Shown in pieces: positions 1 to 10,512 of a stretch of 64,000 bases of DNA. The translations under genes and the position numbers were made by a program. Source of the DNA: Archivesica marissinica (taxonomy: Eukaryota; Mollusca; Bivalvia; Venerida; Vesicomyidae); the NCBI GenBank assembly GCA_014843695.1, contig CM026386.1, positions 89,817,560 through 89,881,559 on the forward strand, read 5' to 3'. The notes below the pieces were generated by a model. The model was not told where the DNA came from, searched no databases, and saw only the letters and a program-made list of their open reading frames with translations. Positions within the stretch are counted from its first letter, which is position 1. Every line of letters starts with the position of its first letter.

Positions 1-284
1 TGTAACAGGGGTCATGGGCGTCTGGGTGTGAGGAATCCTAAGTGATATATCATATTTATCACTAAGTACCCATATCATCTCCATCTCCGAAAGTTTCTCC
101 CTTTGCCGCTGAATCCATAATGGGAATAAAAAAACTAGGGTATGTAAAATAAATATAAAAGTAGTGTGAATTGAAAAGGTCAACACATTTAAACAAAGTA
201 TGAATGAAAATAACAACTATATTCTTTACTTTTCACAACAGCCAACTCAAATGTAACTCAACGCTCAAGCTTCTCTGCCAAGCT
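1..284. other. unique AT-rich flank, no gene seen
   Basis: No open frame, RNA gene or repeat could be recognised here. It leads directly into the 20-bp minisatellite. Confidence 0.5.
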
Positions 285-690
285 TCAAAGTTTAAAGTCA
301 GACTTCCAAGTGCAAACTCAAACTTCCAAGTGTAAACTCAAACTTCCAAGTGTAAACTCAAACTTCCAAGTGTAAAGTCAAACTTCCAAGTGTAAACTCA
401 AACTTCCAAGTGTAAACTCAAACTTCAAAATGTGAAGTCAGACTTCCAAGTGTAAACTCAAACTTCCAAGTGTAAACTCAAACTTCCAAGTATAAACTAA
501 GTGTAAACTCAAACTTCCAAGTGTAAACTCAAACTTCCAAGTGTAAACTAAGTGTAAAGTCAAACTTCCAAGTGTAAACTCAAACTTCCAAGTGTAAACT
601 AAGTGTAAACTCAAACTTCCAAGTGTAAACTCAAACTTCCAAGTGTAAACTAAGTGTAAAGTCAAACTTCCAAGTGTAAAGTCAAAAGCA
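285..690. repeat. 20-bp minisatellite
   Basis: About 20 tandem copies of a 20-bp unit, AAACTTCCAAGTGTAAACTC, are seen directly, with small substitutions (AAGTC for AACTC, TGC for TGT). From about 490 onward some copies carry an extra partial unit (AAGTGTAAACT), giving a compound 20/30-bp rhythm. The open frame on the minus strand through it is a consequence of the unit lacking stops and has no gene-like flank. Confidence 0.95.
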
Positions 691-1604
691 ATGAATCAAG
701 TTCAAATCACTATCTGTGTGAAATCGAGTTTCAATAGGTTAAGTGTGAATCAAGGATTCTATTGTACGAGCATGTAGCTTTGCATTGCTGTATAAACACA
801 ATAAAATATTCACCGGATCCAGCAATAATATTTATGTAATATTAAATTAATTATTTCAAAACCAATTTTTGTTGTCAACTGTCACTGACTCAGGCCGAGC
901 TAGGTATGTGACCTACAAATCATATGTAAATGTCAATACACAAATGATGTTTACCTTATTCCTTCAAAACATTTGCTGGGCTGCAGTAGACAATAGACAC
1001 CTCCGTAATACACGTAGACTATTCGCTTCTCTCAAGCTGTAACGTCTGTGTAGTTCGCGATTACCTACATTGAGTTTCCCTTTAATATATAAATCAATAA
1101 CATACAACATCACAGTCGCTTGTGTTTACAAATCTTGTTTTCTGCTGCGTGTAAACCTAAATAGCAATGATATGTTTTATATTACAATTTTATATATATT
1201 ATCTAAACACAGGTAACTAAGCTAATTATATCACCTGTTATAACTAATATCTTAAATCGCTATGGCTGTATGGTACGGCTCCACACATGACATCTGTCGT
1301 AACATCTAGCCTGAACTATTACACCATCTATTTATATCCATGGGAATTTCCTAAATCTGGAAATGCTCAAGAATCAATACATAAAATGTTCTAATTCTGC
1401 AATCAACCATAGACCCTATACTGCACGCTAAAATAATTTACTCAGGTGTAACGCCGTATCTGGCGATTGAATAAATACCTAAAATAAATGCATAATTCAT
1501 ACATATATTTATATACACCTACGATCATATACAGAATTATATCAACACAACGTTCTGATAAGCTAAAACTTTATAACACACTAATCGCACACCTATTTAG
1601 GTCC
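691..1604. other. AT-rich intergenic DNA
   Basis: No coding exon, tandem repeat or transposon end recognised. Small homonucleotide and TA-rich stretches only. Confidence 0.4.
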
Positions 1605-2088
1605 GAACTATCTCTCTCCCGGTGCGAAAGTTCGAATCTCGTCAGGGGTTCGTTCTGATATGGCCGGTTGGTGAGCCGCCAGCTAGTTAAATAATGGTTA
1701 CCGATTGCCTACCAGCATGTCGCCTGGCATACAAGTATAGGATTCGGGAAGTACTGATGTTCATGAAAAAGAGGTGTCTCATAAGTCAGAAATGGCTGGC
1801 CCTTTAACCCTTTCCCCCTCAGAAGCACCTCTCGACACCAATGCCTATTACACATAGACTGACACATTAGTAGTGAAACAAGCTATAATAAAGATCGGAA
1901 CAACATAGTGTATACAACACTTATTCCTCGTTACCTCCATGCAGGTGGAGTATGCAAGTTCACAGCGTATCCATTGTGTATGATTGGTAAATTACAGCCA
2001 AATGTATGAAATAAAACTACATCTCTATGGGGGAAAGGGTTAAATAGGGGTGACACTATAATAAACAAACACTTTACTTTACTTTTAT
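1605..2088 (+). mobile_element. tRNA-derived SINE, interrupted by a MITE
   Basis: A pol III B-box-like word (AGTTCGAATCTC, near 1629) is followed by a body that includes GATTCGGGAAGTACTGATGT (about 1741) and ends in GGTGACACTATAATAA near 2048. The same words occur in the same order at 43896-43970, which defines this as a dispersed family. In this copy the body is split by a 232-bp insertion between the CAGAAAT block and the GGTGACACTATAATAA tail. The tRNA-like head is degraded, so assignment as a SINE is inference from the B box, the length and the recurrence. Confidence 0.6.
1808..2039. mobile_element. piggyBac-type MITE with TTAA target duplication
   Basis: The sequence begins TTAA-CCCTTTCCCCC and ends GGGGGAAAGGG-TTAA, an 11-bp perfect terminal inverted repeat flanked by TTAA on both sides (1804-1807 and 2040-2043). 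TTAA target duplications with CCCT-type termini are characteristic of the piggyBac superfamily. The 232-bp interior has no coding capacity, so it is non-autonomous. It lies inside the SINE annotated around it, whose related copy at 43.9 kb lacks the insertion. Confidence 0.75.
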
Positions 2089-4350
2089 ACACTCAGCCCT
2101 ATACTAAATACTCAAATATATATTATATGAATCTAGACCTAGGTTAATGGCCTATTACAACCAAATTTATGTATAATGTAGGTTCTAGCCTCGATCTAAC
2201 CCTATACCTTTACAATGTCTAATTATGAAAATGTTGAATATCAACATTATCACTCAACCTTTATAGATATTGCTAAAATACTATTTCCTAATTTATAAAC
2301 AAAAAGCGAACCAAACATCTGAACATATACACGATTGTGATCGCTACAAGTTATATCTGTACTTATGTTAATCGCAGAGAATAATAATGCAAAATTCGTA
2401 ACGACAGTCAAAATAAATTTATGATCTCCGGACAATGTCAAACTATTTTTCCGATATGATTTTGACAATCTCTAGCTACCAAGATAGAAATGTATGTCTT
2501 GAATGCGTGAATTGACCATGTTTTGTTTACAACGGTCTATCGACTACAAAGACTGAATAGTCAACAACTAGGACAGCGCTACTATTTCATGCGCCTAGAT
2601 TATAACTACTGTGAATAGTGTACCGCGACCGTGTATTATGTGCGGTTTAGCGGACGACTATACACGAAATTTAATTTCATGAAATGGGCTGCTATATTTA
2701 ATGGCAATTTATAAAAAAGTACCTTACGATTTTGTTTCTTCTTTAAATATTTAAATATCCAACATAATAAAATCTTACTCCAGTTTTACAATCATAACTT
2801 ATTCACACACTCCATAATGATAATGTTAGTACCTTGTTCGTCATTGCTGCTCACATTGTTGTCGGCGCGCATAATATATATCACAATTCACTTTAAAAAA
2901 TCACAGAAAATAATCATCGGTGATCAGCCGATGTGTGCACACTATAAAATAAAACAGAAAAAAATCACTGGGTGTTTCCGTCCTGGTCGTCTCTGGATGG
3001 TTCCTTCCCCGGGGATCGTTCTCCTTGGTTGACGGCTTTCGCTTGGGACACACTACTTTAAATTGAAGGTTCTACTACGTCTACTACCTCGATAGAGAGC
3101 CATCTGTTGCTTATGCTTCGGGGTTGGGTCGTATATAGAGGAAACTGTGATTCTGAATTTCAAACACTTTTATTCAATGTACATGTATACCAAAAACCTA
3201 TAAATGTACACAATACAAAATAGACATTATATACTAGTACATGTCTTATACCAGTATTACATACCAACCGAAACTTATTCTTAATAAGCTATATAATGTT
3301 ATAATTATTATACTATGATTATATTATAAATGTAATATATTTACAATAATATATAATATAATCAAATTGCCTAACTTACCAGCTAAGTTGTTGGAGTAAT
3401 CCTAAAAATGTAACCTTTCAGTAGTAAATTGACTTGCTTCGGTCAAATTGTGGACAGCTACTGGATGCTAAACTGGCCCCGGGTAAGGAGAGTCACTATA
3501 ATGACCAGTGTATGCAATGGATGCCATGCATACGACTTGAACCAGTTATACAATTTTCTCGATCATACCACTCTCTCGTAACTAATGCTAACAATCACTT
3601 ACTCGACTAATATCACTCTTATGCATCTGATACACACAAATTCCACTTGTTACACCTGTGAATGACGTCACTGTGTTTACACACTGTATTCTTCCACCAA
3701 ATATTACAGTACCGGAAGACCCCGCCTTCAGTTTGTAATTTATACCACATCTTTTCTACACATCAACTAGTCTGAAGTCTTCTCAAGTCACATACTTTCT
3801 CAAAAAACACAAAAACAATACACTGCCCGTCATGAAAATGCAAAAATTAACTATATTAGATATCGGGACTATCAGCACTTCCGCCTATTCAAGTATATAC
3901 AAACTGTTAGAACTTGCATATAAAGCAACCACTTGTATAACCATATGGCATTTGGATGACCACTCCTTTTCTTCTTGTGGCCTGCAGGTATCACTCATTC
4001 ATGTTCATCTTATTATCCTGAAACTCAGGTCTACATACACAGATCATTCCTGACCCGAATAACTGGTGGAAGCCATTTTCATTATTAATATCATATGACT
4101 CAAATGTGCCAAATTATTTTACAGCATTTATATTGTCATAGTTGAATTCCCAGACGCAAAAAACCCCATTCTAGACACTAAGATTGCATTTCTATCACAT
4201 CTATGGAACAAGATATAGTGATTTTGTCTGGGGTAGAAATATTTTAGCTCTCACATGTGTCTGTCGTCGTCCGTGAACATTTTCAAACGTTTTCTCCTCA
4301 GTAACCATTTGGTCTATAGCCTCCATTTATTGTCCTGATACCGGGGCTAA
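2089..4350. other. AT-rich intergenic DNA
   Basis: No confident gene. Local points: a minus-strand AATAAA lies in a TTTTATTCAAT context near 3168; a palindromic CRE-like TGACGTCA is at 3663-3670, about 50 bp before a CCGGAAG ETS-like word, which could belong to a promoter but has no gene attached. A moderately GC-rich patch at about 2985-3120 has short minus-strand open frames that match nothing I recognise. The region ends at the left end of a Harbinger transposon. Confidence 0.4.
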
Positions 4351-4741
4351 GCTATGGTCCCACAGAGCATACGATGGTACCATCATGGAGCATCGTGAAG
4401 CCCATCCAGCGCCAACGTACGATTTTGTGGTTTACTAGGGTCATCGTACGTTGGAAAATAATCTTGTTCAGCGTCGTAGACCATCGTAGGTCCGTCGTAT
4501 GACATTGTAGGACCATCGTACAATGTCGACTACGTGAATAACTTGCACCTGTCCACAGGTAATTGCCAGACACATACACCATCGTCCGGCATCTTAGGAT
4601 ATCGTACGAAAATCCTACGAGGACGCAGGATCATTCTGCGTCATCATGCGCCATAGTAGCTACGTTGGGGGTATCTACCTTTGGGGTATATAAACCCCAG
4701 CCATCACGTCATTATCATTAGTTCAAAACACAACGTGTTCA

Positions 4742-5854
4742 GTGTGCATCATTGCGCTGATTCCACCACAGAGGCAGAGGAGGCGTCAACAGCTAGACGA
4801 CGTTGACATGATCGCTATAGCTGTTCTGCTGAGGAGTCGCCAAGAACAACATCAGAGAAGAAGACAGTTTTGGTTGCGGCCTTGGATAGCTAGGCTTGAA
4901 TTGTTCTGCACCTATGATCAACTGATGACCAAATTGGAATGAGAGTCTCGTGGCGATTTCAAGGGCTACCTGCGCATGGAAACCGGCCATGTTTCACGAG
5001 ATGCTCGAGAGGCTGACCGACATGCTTGAGAGGACCAAGACAAGACTAACTCACTACCTGGCCTCTAGCTACAGAAGCCTCGCTTACTCCTTTCTCGTGC
5101 CGCACAACACCATTTCCAAAGTCGTGTGGGAGATGTGTTTCACTATTGTTGACGAGTATGGTCCAGACGTGTACACATAGCCATCAAATGCCCCAAACAC
5201 TCTGATTCAGTATACTACAACTACAAGGGATTTTTCTCCATTATCCTTCTTGCCCTCATCGATGGGGACTACAAGTTCCTGTGGGCTGACGTCGGGGCCA
5301 ACGATTCTGCACTTGACTGCTCCATTTTCAACAGTTCAACCATTAGTACTGCCCTGATGGATAACACATTGGGACTTCCCCCTGCCCAGCCTCTTCCCAA
5401 ACGATGACAGGGACACACCATACTTTCTGGTGGGAGATGATGCATTTCCACTGCGAACATGGATGATGAAGCCATTTTCTCACCGGCAAATGTCAAAAGA
5501 AGAGCCCATCTTTAATTACCGGTTGTCCCGCGCCAGACGCAGCGTGGAGAATAGTTTTGGAATACTCGTACACAGGGGCGTTGCCTGCTCGCCACCCTAC
5601 AGCAAGAACCAGAAAATTGCAAACTTATTGTAGAGGCGTGTCTGTGCTTACACAACATTATGCGATTACGATATGCCCGTCTACAGAACCGGGACCTGGA
5701 TCTTGAAGATGCACAGGGGAACGTCATCTCAGGTGCCTGGAGACAGAACAAAGTGCTAGCAAAGATGGCACGTCATGGTGGCAATCGTGTGACCCGTGAG
5801 GCCAAACAGCAGAAGTACTACATTAGTGCAGCTTTGCAAGACTGGTCAATATAG
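4742..5854 (+). pseudogene. Harbinger (HARBI1-like, DDE_Tnp_4) transposase pseudogene
   Basis: Fragments in several frames line up with Harbinger transposases in the right order. An N-terminal FWLRPWI block (about 4870) is followed by a stop after KLE (4940) and then the ESRGDFKGYLRME block. Next comes SYRSLAYSFLVPHNTISK (about 5077). After that come YNYKGFFSIILLALIDGDYK (about 5219), PYFLVGDDAFPLRTW (about 5420) and RARRSVENSFGI (about 5531). The C-terminal part with CLLATLQQEP and CLCLHNIMRLR runs to a stop at 5852. The second catalytic Asp (VGDDAF, 5436-5438) and the Glu (VENSFG, 5547-5549) are present, 36 residues apart. The family's GAxDG segment with the first catalytic Asp is missing: sequence jumps from GPDVYT straight to HIAIKCPK at about 5175. 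At least two frameshifts (near 5408 and 5575) and a stop make this a dead copy. Confidence 0.88.
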
Positions 5855-5977
5855 CATGAGCTCTGACAGGGACATGCGAATAGAAATATTGTGGATATAT
5901 ATATTTGTGAACTGTAATTACAGGAGAACATAATTATACGATGTATGAACTATATTTTAATAAGTTTGATATTTTTT

Positions 5978-5983
5978 AATAAA
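5978..5983 (+). terminator. poly(A) signal of Harbinger-1 transposase
   Basis: AATAAA lies about 125 bp past the transposase stop, in AT-rich DNA within the element. It is the expected position for the transcript end of the + strand gene. Confidence 0.5.
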
Positions 5984-6289
5984 GAAAACCAGTCATTTAA
6001 AGTAGAATGCGAGTAAACAAAAAAGTGATATGATTATCACTTCACAAGTGAGACAGGTGTATACTTTACTTAATTATTCAGACTAAGTCGCGTTATACAA
6101 TAATACAGTAAAATCTTGGTTTATCTGTACAGTGATGGTATATCGATCGTCTGTTTACCTGCATTTTCACTCCACTTCAAATAGAGTTGTTATATTATCT
6201 GTGATGCATAATCCAGGAATACATACAATGTAGATCCACATATAAAACAGTTACTATAAACACAACCGTAAACACAATCACAGTGGTCA

Positions 6290-7252
6290 TTAGTTTTCAG
6301 GATCCAAGTTGTCGGTGTTCAACTGATTGTGGCTGCTTGCTAGATACTCTGAAATGCTGCCGTTGCCTCTGATGTTGGTAAGGGACTGGTTGGTCTGGAG
6401 TGTAGACATGGTGAGGCCTGACATATCCAGCATGTCTGTGCTGGAAGACACCTTTTTGTGCATGGAGATGATGGGATGATGCCTCGTCAGGGTAGAGCCA
6501 AACTCCCCCAACTGCTGCATTATTGGCAGCACGGTTGACTGTGACTGCAGCTGGCGCTGATAACCTGGCAGCTGGGTATTGAAATAGATTGACTGCAATT
6601 GGTTCTGGCTACTGTGCAGGGTATCGGGGGAGCTGCTGCTGTCCTCGCTGGGTATGCAGGGTACTTGTGTCATATGGCTCAGTACGAGAAGCAGCGAGAT
6701 TCTGTAATTTAAAACATAAAAAGAATACCGGTATAATATACGATTGGAAATCTTGATGGTATATCCTGCTGCTGACTTGCCAGTGCAAGTTGAGGGCTGG
6801 GTAGACTGGGAATAAACGCTACTGTAGGGGCTGTATGGCACTGTCGTCAGACGATTGATTATAGTTATCTATCGTGGGGAGCTACATATCACGCCCAACT
6901 GGGATGCCTGTGTCCTCACTACCACGTGGCGCTCCAACCAGGAGAAGTTGGCGAGAACCCATTTGTTCCTGCTCGTGACGTGAGATTTTCCTGACCCGGA
7001 CTTTACGTTCTTGCAGCCCCTCCACCTCCCATAATTGCTTCTCTATGTGGTGAACCATGTACGTAGACCCAATATATCCAGCCCAACAAATGTCTTTGCT
7101 TTGTCATTCAACAGCCGCGCCTTCATTTCAACCTGCTCAAAATCCTTTTGGGTTTTGTCCCAAAAGATTGGGTGTTCCAATAACCACTCCGGCAGCTTGG
7201 TCTCCTGTTCCTCCGTCAGAGGTTCTGACATGGATGTTGTCGGCACAGACAT
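6290..7252 (-). pseudogene. Harbinger MADF/Myb-like DNA-binding partner protein, degraded
   Basis: The minus-strand frame from 7252 starts MSVPTTSMSEPLTEEQE and continues with KLPEWLLEHPIFWDKT and KARLLNDKAK, the N-terminal helix-turn-helix type region (MADF/SANT-like) of the second Harbinger protein, which in known elements guides the transposase to DNA. A stop follows LRTWFTT (about 7043). A shifted frame continues with basic sequence (QERKVRVRKISRHEQEQ) to about 6886. A second open segment (6841-6290) is Ser/Gln-rich and ends LNTDNLDPEN. It contains a possible 40-46 bp intron ending in TTTTAAATTACAG near 6700, so the original gene may have had two exons. Identification of the first part is good; the C-terminal extent is inference. 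Confidence 0.65.
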
Positions 7253-7401
7253 GATCTTGGGTCTTCATTTTCTTGACTGGACCAGCTGCTACGATACGTA
7301 GCCCTACGATTGCAATAGCATAATAATTTATTGTCTACCATCGTAGGATTTGGACGTCGTAGCCCATCATAGACCAACGTACATTCTATGAGACCATGAC
7401 T

Positions 7402-7449
7402 TTAGTGGGGGATTACACAATTTTTAAAATCACATCACTACGTAGTCCG
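7402..7449. other. right flank of Harbinger-1
   Basis: Starts with TTA, the candidate target-site trinucleotide, then unique sequence. Confidence 0.3.
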
Positions 7450-8170
7450 AGATGGCAGCTGTCTAAAAATAGTACAAATTCTTAAAGTATCTTCTTCTCA
7501 TAACTGCTAGCCGGAATTTGACGTATCTTGGTAGGAATGAACAATGTACAATGCTCTTTCAAAGTTGTTCAAATGGTGACCCTGGGATCAAAAATAGACG
7601 AGGCCCGGGAGGGAGGTCAAGTAGGGGTCAAATATTATATTTGACTGAATAATTATGGTCATATATCAAGTCAAATGTATCGACGAAGCGATCATTCTAA
7701 TGTAATTTCTTCAAAATCGGATGTTTAAGTCATCCAAGATTCCCGTCAAACAATCAACCTTTTATGAGAAATGAGCGAATATGATCATGTCATATATCAA
7801 ATCGAAGGTATTGACAAGGTGATTGCTCTGATGCAATTGTTATCAAAATCAGATGAATTGGTCATCCAAGATGGCTGATGAAAGGTCAAAAGATCGTTCT
7901 TTTATTATAGATTTCAACATTCTTCTTCAACCATACCACTTGGCCAATGGTAGCCAAATTTCACAGTTACAGTCCATGGGTGTAGCCTTTTCAGATTTGT
8001 AAAAATGGAGGTTTGTCGCGAATATAAGATTGGCCATCATCTAAAAATTACACAAATTCATTAAGCATCTTCTCACGGTCGGATCTTGGCAACATTTGGT
8101 AGGAATGAGCGATGTACAATGCTCTTTCAAACTTGTTAATATGGTGACCCCGGGGTAAAAATTGAGTCAT
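7450..8170. repeat. diverged dispersed repeat, about 2.5 internal units
   Basis: A block around 7508-7605 (GTAGGAATGA, CAATGTACAATGCTCTTTCA, ATGGTGACCC) recurs at 8080-8160 about 585 bp later. Within the interval, a second pair of related blocks at about 7650-7740 and 7780-7875 share CATATATCAA, TCTTCAAAATC or TATCAAAATC, and GTCATCCAAGAT. The nested organisation suggests an old dispersed repeat made of related sub-blocks. No coding capacity or terminal structure was found, so its class is unknown. Confidence 0.7.
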
Positions 8171-8310
8171 GTGAGCGATACATATACATACATCCATGGA
8201 AGAGTTTCATAATTAGAAGAGTCACCAACACCAAATTGCAACATAAGGAAACTATATGAGACTGGCATATTGATAACACAGAAATAACAGTACAGCCAAA
8301 CACTACATAC

Positions 8311-8341
8311 CTTGGTCTCACACGTTCTTCACAGAACGAAT
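8311..8341 (-). other. candidate 31-nt microexon (weak)
   Basis: On the minus strand, a pyrimidine-rich tract ending in ATTTGTTGCAG is followed by 31 nt (open in one frame: SFCEERVRP) and then AAG|GTATGT, a good 5' splice site. It could be a small exon, or the 3' end of a larger exon whose upstream frame (8468-8342) is strongly hydrophobic (WTPAYNVCLASLILSTIFV). The neighbouring gap hides any further upstream exon. No domain is recognised. Confidence 0.2.
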
Positions 8342-8538
8342 CTGCAACAAATATCGTAGAAAGAATCAAACTGGCTAGACAGACATTGTATGCTGGCGTC
8401 CACGGAACAAATGGGATAATCCCCAAAATAGCATATATAATCTGCCAAGCATAATTATGTAATCCCAAGATTACTGTTTCAGTATCGAAACACTAATGCT
8501 TATATATAGACCCTTCTTAATATTGCCTCATAAATAAT

Positions 8539-9538
8539 NNNNNNNNNNNNNNNNNNNNNNNNNNNNNNNNNNNNNNNNNNNNNNNNNNNNNNNNNNNNNN
8601 NNNNNNNNNNNNNNNNNNNNNNNNNNNNNNNNNNNNNNNNNNNNNNNNNNNNNNNNNNNNNNNNNNNNNNNNNNNNNNNNNNNNNNNNNNNNNNNNNNNN
8701 NNNNNNNNNNNNNNNNNNNNNNNNNNNNNNNNNNNNNNNNNNNNNNNNNNNNNNNNNNNNNNNNNNNNNNNNNNNNNNNNNNNNNNNNNNNNNNNNNNNN
8801 NNNNNNNNNNNNNNNNNNNNNNNNNNNNNNNNNNNNNNNNNNNNNNNNNNNNNNNNNNNNNNNNNNNNNNNNNNNNNNNNNNNNNNNNNNNNNNNNNNNN
8901 NNNNNNNNNNNNNNNNNNNNNNNNNNNNNNNNNNNNNNNNNNNNNNNNNNNNNNNNNNNNNNNNNNNNNNNNNNNNNNNNNNNNNNNNNNNNNNNNNNNN
9001 NNNNNNNNNNNNNNNNNNNNNNNNNNNNNNNNNNNNNNNNNNNNNNNNNNNNNNNNNNNNNNNNNNNNNNNNNNNNNNNNNNNNNNNNNNNNNNNNNNNN
9101 NNNNNNNNNNNNNNNNNNNNNNNNNNNNNNNNNNNNNNNNNNNNNNNNNNNNNNNNNNNNNNNNNNNNNNNNNNNNNNNNNNNNNNNNNNNNNNNNNNNN
9201 NNNNNNNNNNNNNNNNNNNNNNNNNNNNNNNNNNNNNNNNNNNNNNNNNNNNNNNNNNNNNNNNNNNNNNNNNNNNNNNNNNNNNNNNNNNNNNNNNNNN
9301 NNNNNNNNNNNNNNNNNNNNNNNNNNNNNNNNNNNNNNNNNNNNNNNNNNNNNNNNNNNNNNNNNNNNNNNNNNNNNNNNNNNNNNNNNNNNNNNNNNNN
9401 NNNNNNNNNNNNNNNNNNNNNNNNNNNNNNNNNNNNNNNNNNNNNNNNNNNNNNNNNNNNNNNNNNNNNNNNNNNNNNNNNNNNNNNNNNNNNNNNNNNN
9501 NNNNNNNNNNNNNNNNNNNNNNNNNNNNNNNNNNNNNN
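8539..9538. other. assembly gap, 1000 N
   Basis: Exactly 1000 undetermined bases, the usual fixed-size scaffold gap; the true length is unknown. It begins 2 bp before the left end of the second Harbinger element, so the left target duplication of that element cannot be read. Confidence 0.99.
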
Positions 9539-9688
9539 AAGGCATTTCTAACCTATTCTGGTGACGAGATGTACACCGGATTAAGGACGCACTCACCTGT
9601 GTAGGGGTTATCTCAAAATATACATTTAATAAGCGTTTAGGCAAAGCCAAAATAAACACTGGTTTCTTTCAAATAAAATATAAATCAA

Positions 9689-10512
9689 TCAGGTGTCGCA
9701 TTTTTTTAATTCAATTCTAATCCAATCCATAATCTTGTAGTAGTGTAATGTGTTTCTCATAAAGTCATTGTACAATTCGTTGTTCTCGCGGATAAGATCC
9801 GCAAGACGGCGCCAACGATGCGGGCGCTCGACTTGCTCATCGTCAGAACTTAGATTCGCAGCGATGTTGTCGCGACGATCTCTGGCTGCAGTAGCACGAC
9901 GACCAGCCGCTCTTTAAGGAGCACGGGCGACCTGGTTACCCGCCCTCCGTGGGGCACGGCCGTCTGCTCTTGGCTGGCTATCATCCTGTACTGGCGCGGG
10001 CTGGCCATCATCCTGTAATGGCACGGGCTGGTTATCATCCTGTACTAGGGCGGGCTGGTTATCACCCTGTACTGGCGCGGGTTGGCTATCATACTGTACT
10101 GGCGCGTGTTGGTTATCATACTGTACTGGTGCGGGTTGGCTATCATACTGTACTGGTGCGGGTTGGTTATCATACTGTACTGGCGCGGGTTGGTTATCAT
10201 AGTGTACTGGCGCGGGTTGGTTATAATAATGTACTGGTGGGGTGGTTTTTTGTTGGGGGGTGGTTTTGTTGGGGGGCTGGTTATCATCCTGTACATGCGC
10301 GGGCTGGTTATCACCCTGTACAGGCGCGGGCTAGTTATCATCCTGTACAGGCGCGGGCTGGTTATCACCCTGTACTGGCGCGAGCTGGTTATCACCCTGT
10401 ACTGGGTCGGGCTGGTTATCATCCTGTACTGGCGCGGGCTGGTTATCACCCTGTACTGGCGCGAGCTGGTTATCATCCTGTACAGGCGCGGGCTGATTAT
10501 CATCCTGTACTG
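9689..10512 (-). pseudogene. Harbinger-2 second protein, C-terminal part with 9-aa repeats
   Basis: A minus-strand frame ends at a TGA (9689-9691). Reading towards it: a run of about 20 nine-residue repeats, consensus APVQDDNQP, from the array; then an Arg/Ala-rich linker (SQPRADGRAPRRAG, AAGRRATAARDRRD); then an acidic stretch (NLSSDDEQVERP); then a likely helical, coiled-coil C-terminus (RRWRRLADLIRENNELYNDF, then HYYKIMDWIRIELKK). One stop (TAA, plus positions 9914-9916) interrupts it, and near 10512 a 1-bp indel throws the frame into one with stops. Position inside the element opposite the transposase suggests the partner (ORF2) protein. The domain itself was not recognised, and the N-terminus is missing. 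Confidence 0.5.

Larger units (their letters stand above)
4351..7401 (+). mobile_element. PIF/Harbinger transposon, degraded, 3.05 kb (Harbinger-1)
   Basis: The ends are imperfect inverted repeats: the left begins AGCTATGGTCCCACAG and the reverse complement of the right begins AGTCATGGTCTCATAG, with similarity running about 35 bp. The flanking trinucleotides are CTA (4348-4350) and TTA (7402-7404), compatible with a diverged 3-bp target duplication of the TNA type used by this superfamily. Subterminal regions repeat ACCATCGTA/TACGATGGT-like words many times (about 4370-4520 and 7290-7380), plausible transposase binding sites. Inside are a transposase pseudogene on + and an MADF/Myb-like partner on -, arranged convergently, the two-gene plan typical of Harbinger elements. 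Confidence 0.85.

Noticed and set aside
2940..3125. Coding-like minus-strand patch (short frame beginning MALYRGSRRSR; another with QAKAVNQGERSPGKEPSRDD)
   Set aside because: Frames are short, stop-interrupted and unmatched; splice signals are weak.
7035..7301. + strand frames of 65-88 residues
   Set aside because: They are antisense shadows of the Harbinger-1 MADF/Myb-like segment.
4348..7404. Exact target-site duplication for Harbinger-1
   Set aside because: CTA and TTA differ at one base, so the duplication is reported only as compatible, not demonstrated.
8136..8468. 110-residue hydrophobic minus-strand protein
   Set aside because: A good splice donor interrupts it at 8310 and its C-terminal part lies in the diverged repeat block; no family recognised. 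Only the small exon possibility is kept, at low confidence.
8517..9659. 380-residue minus-strand frame across the first gap
   Set aside because: Almost entirely N; no real coding evidence.
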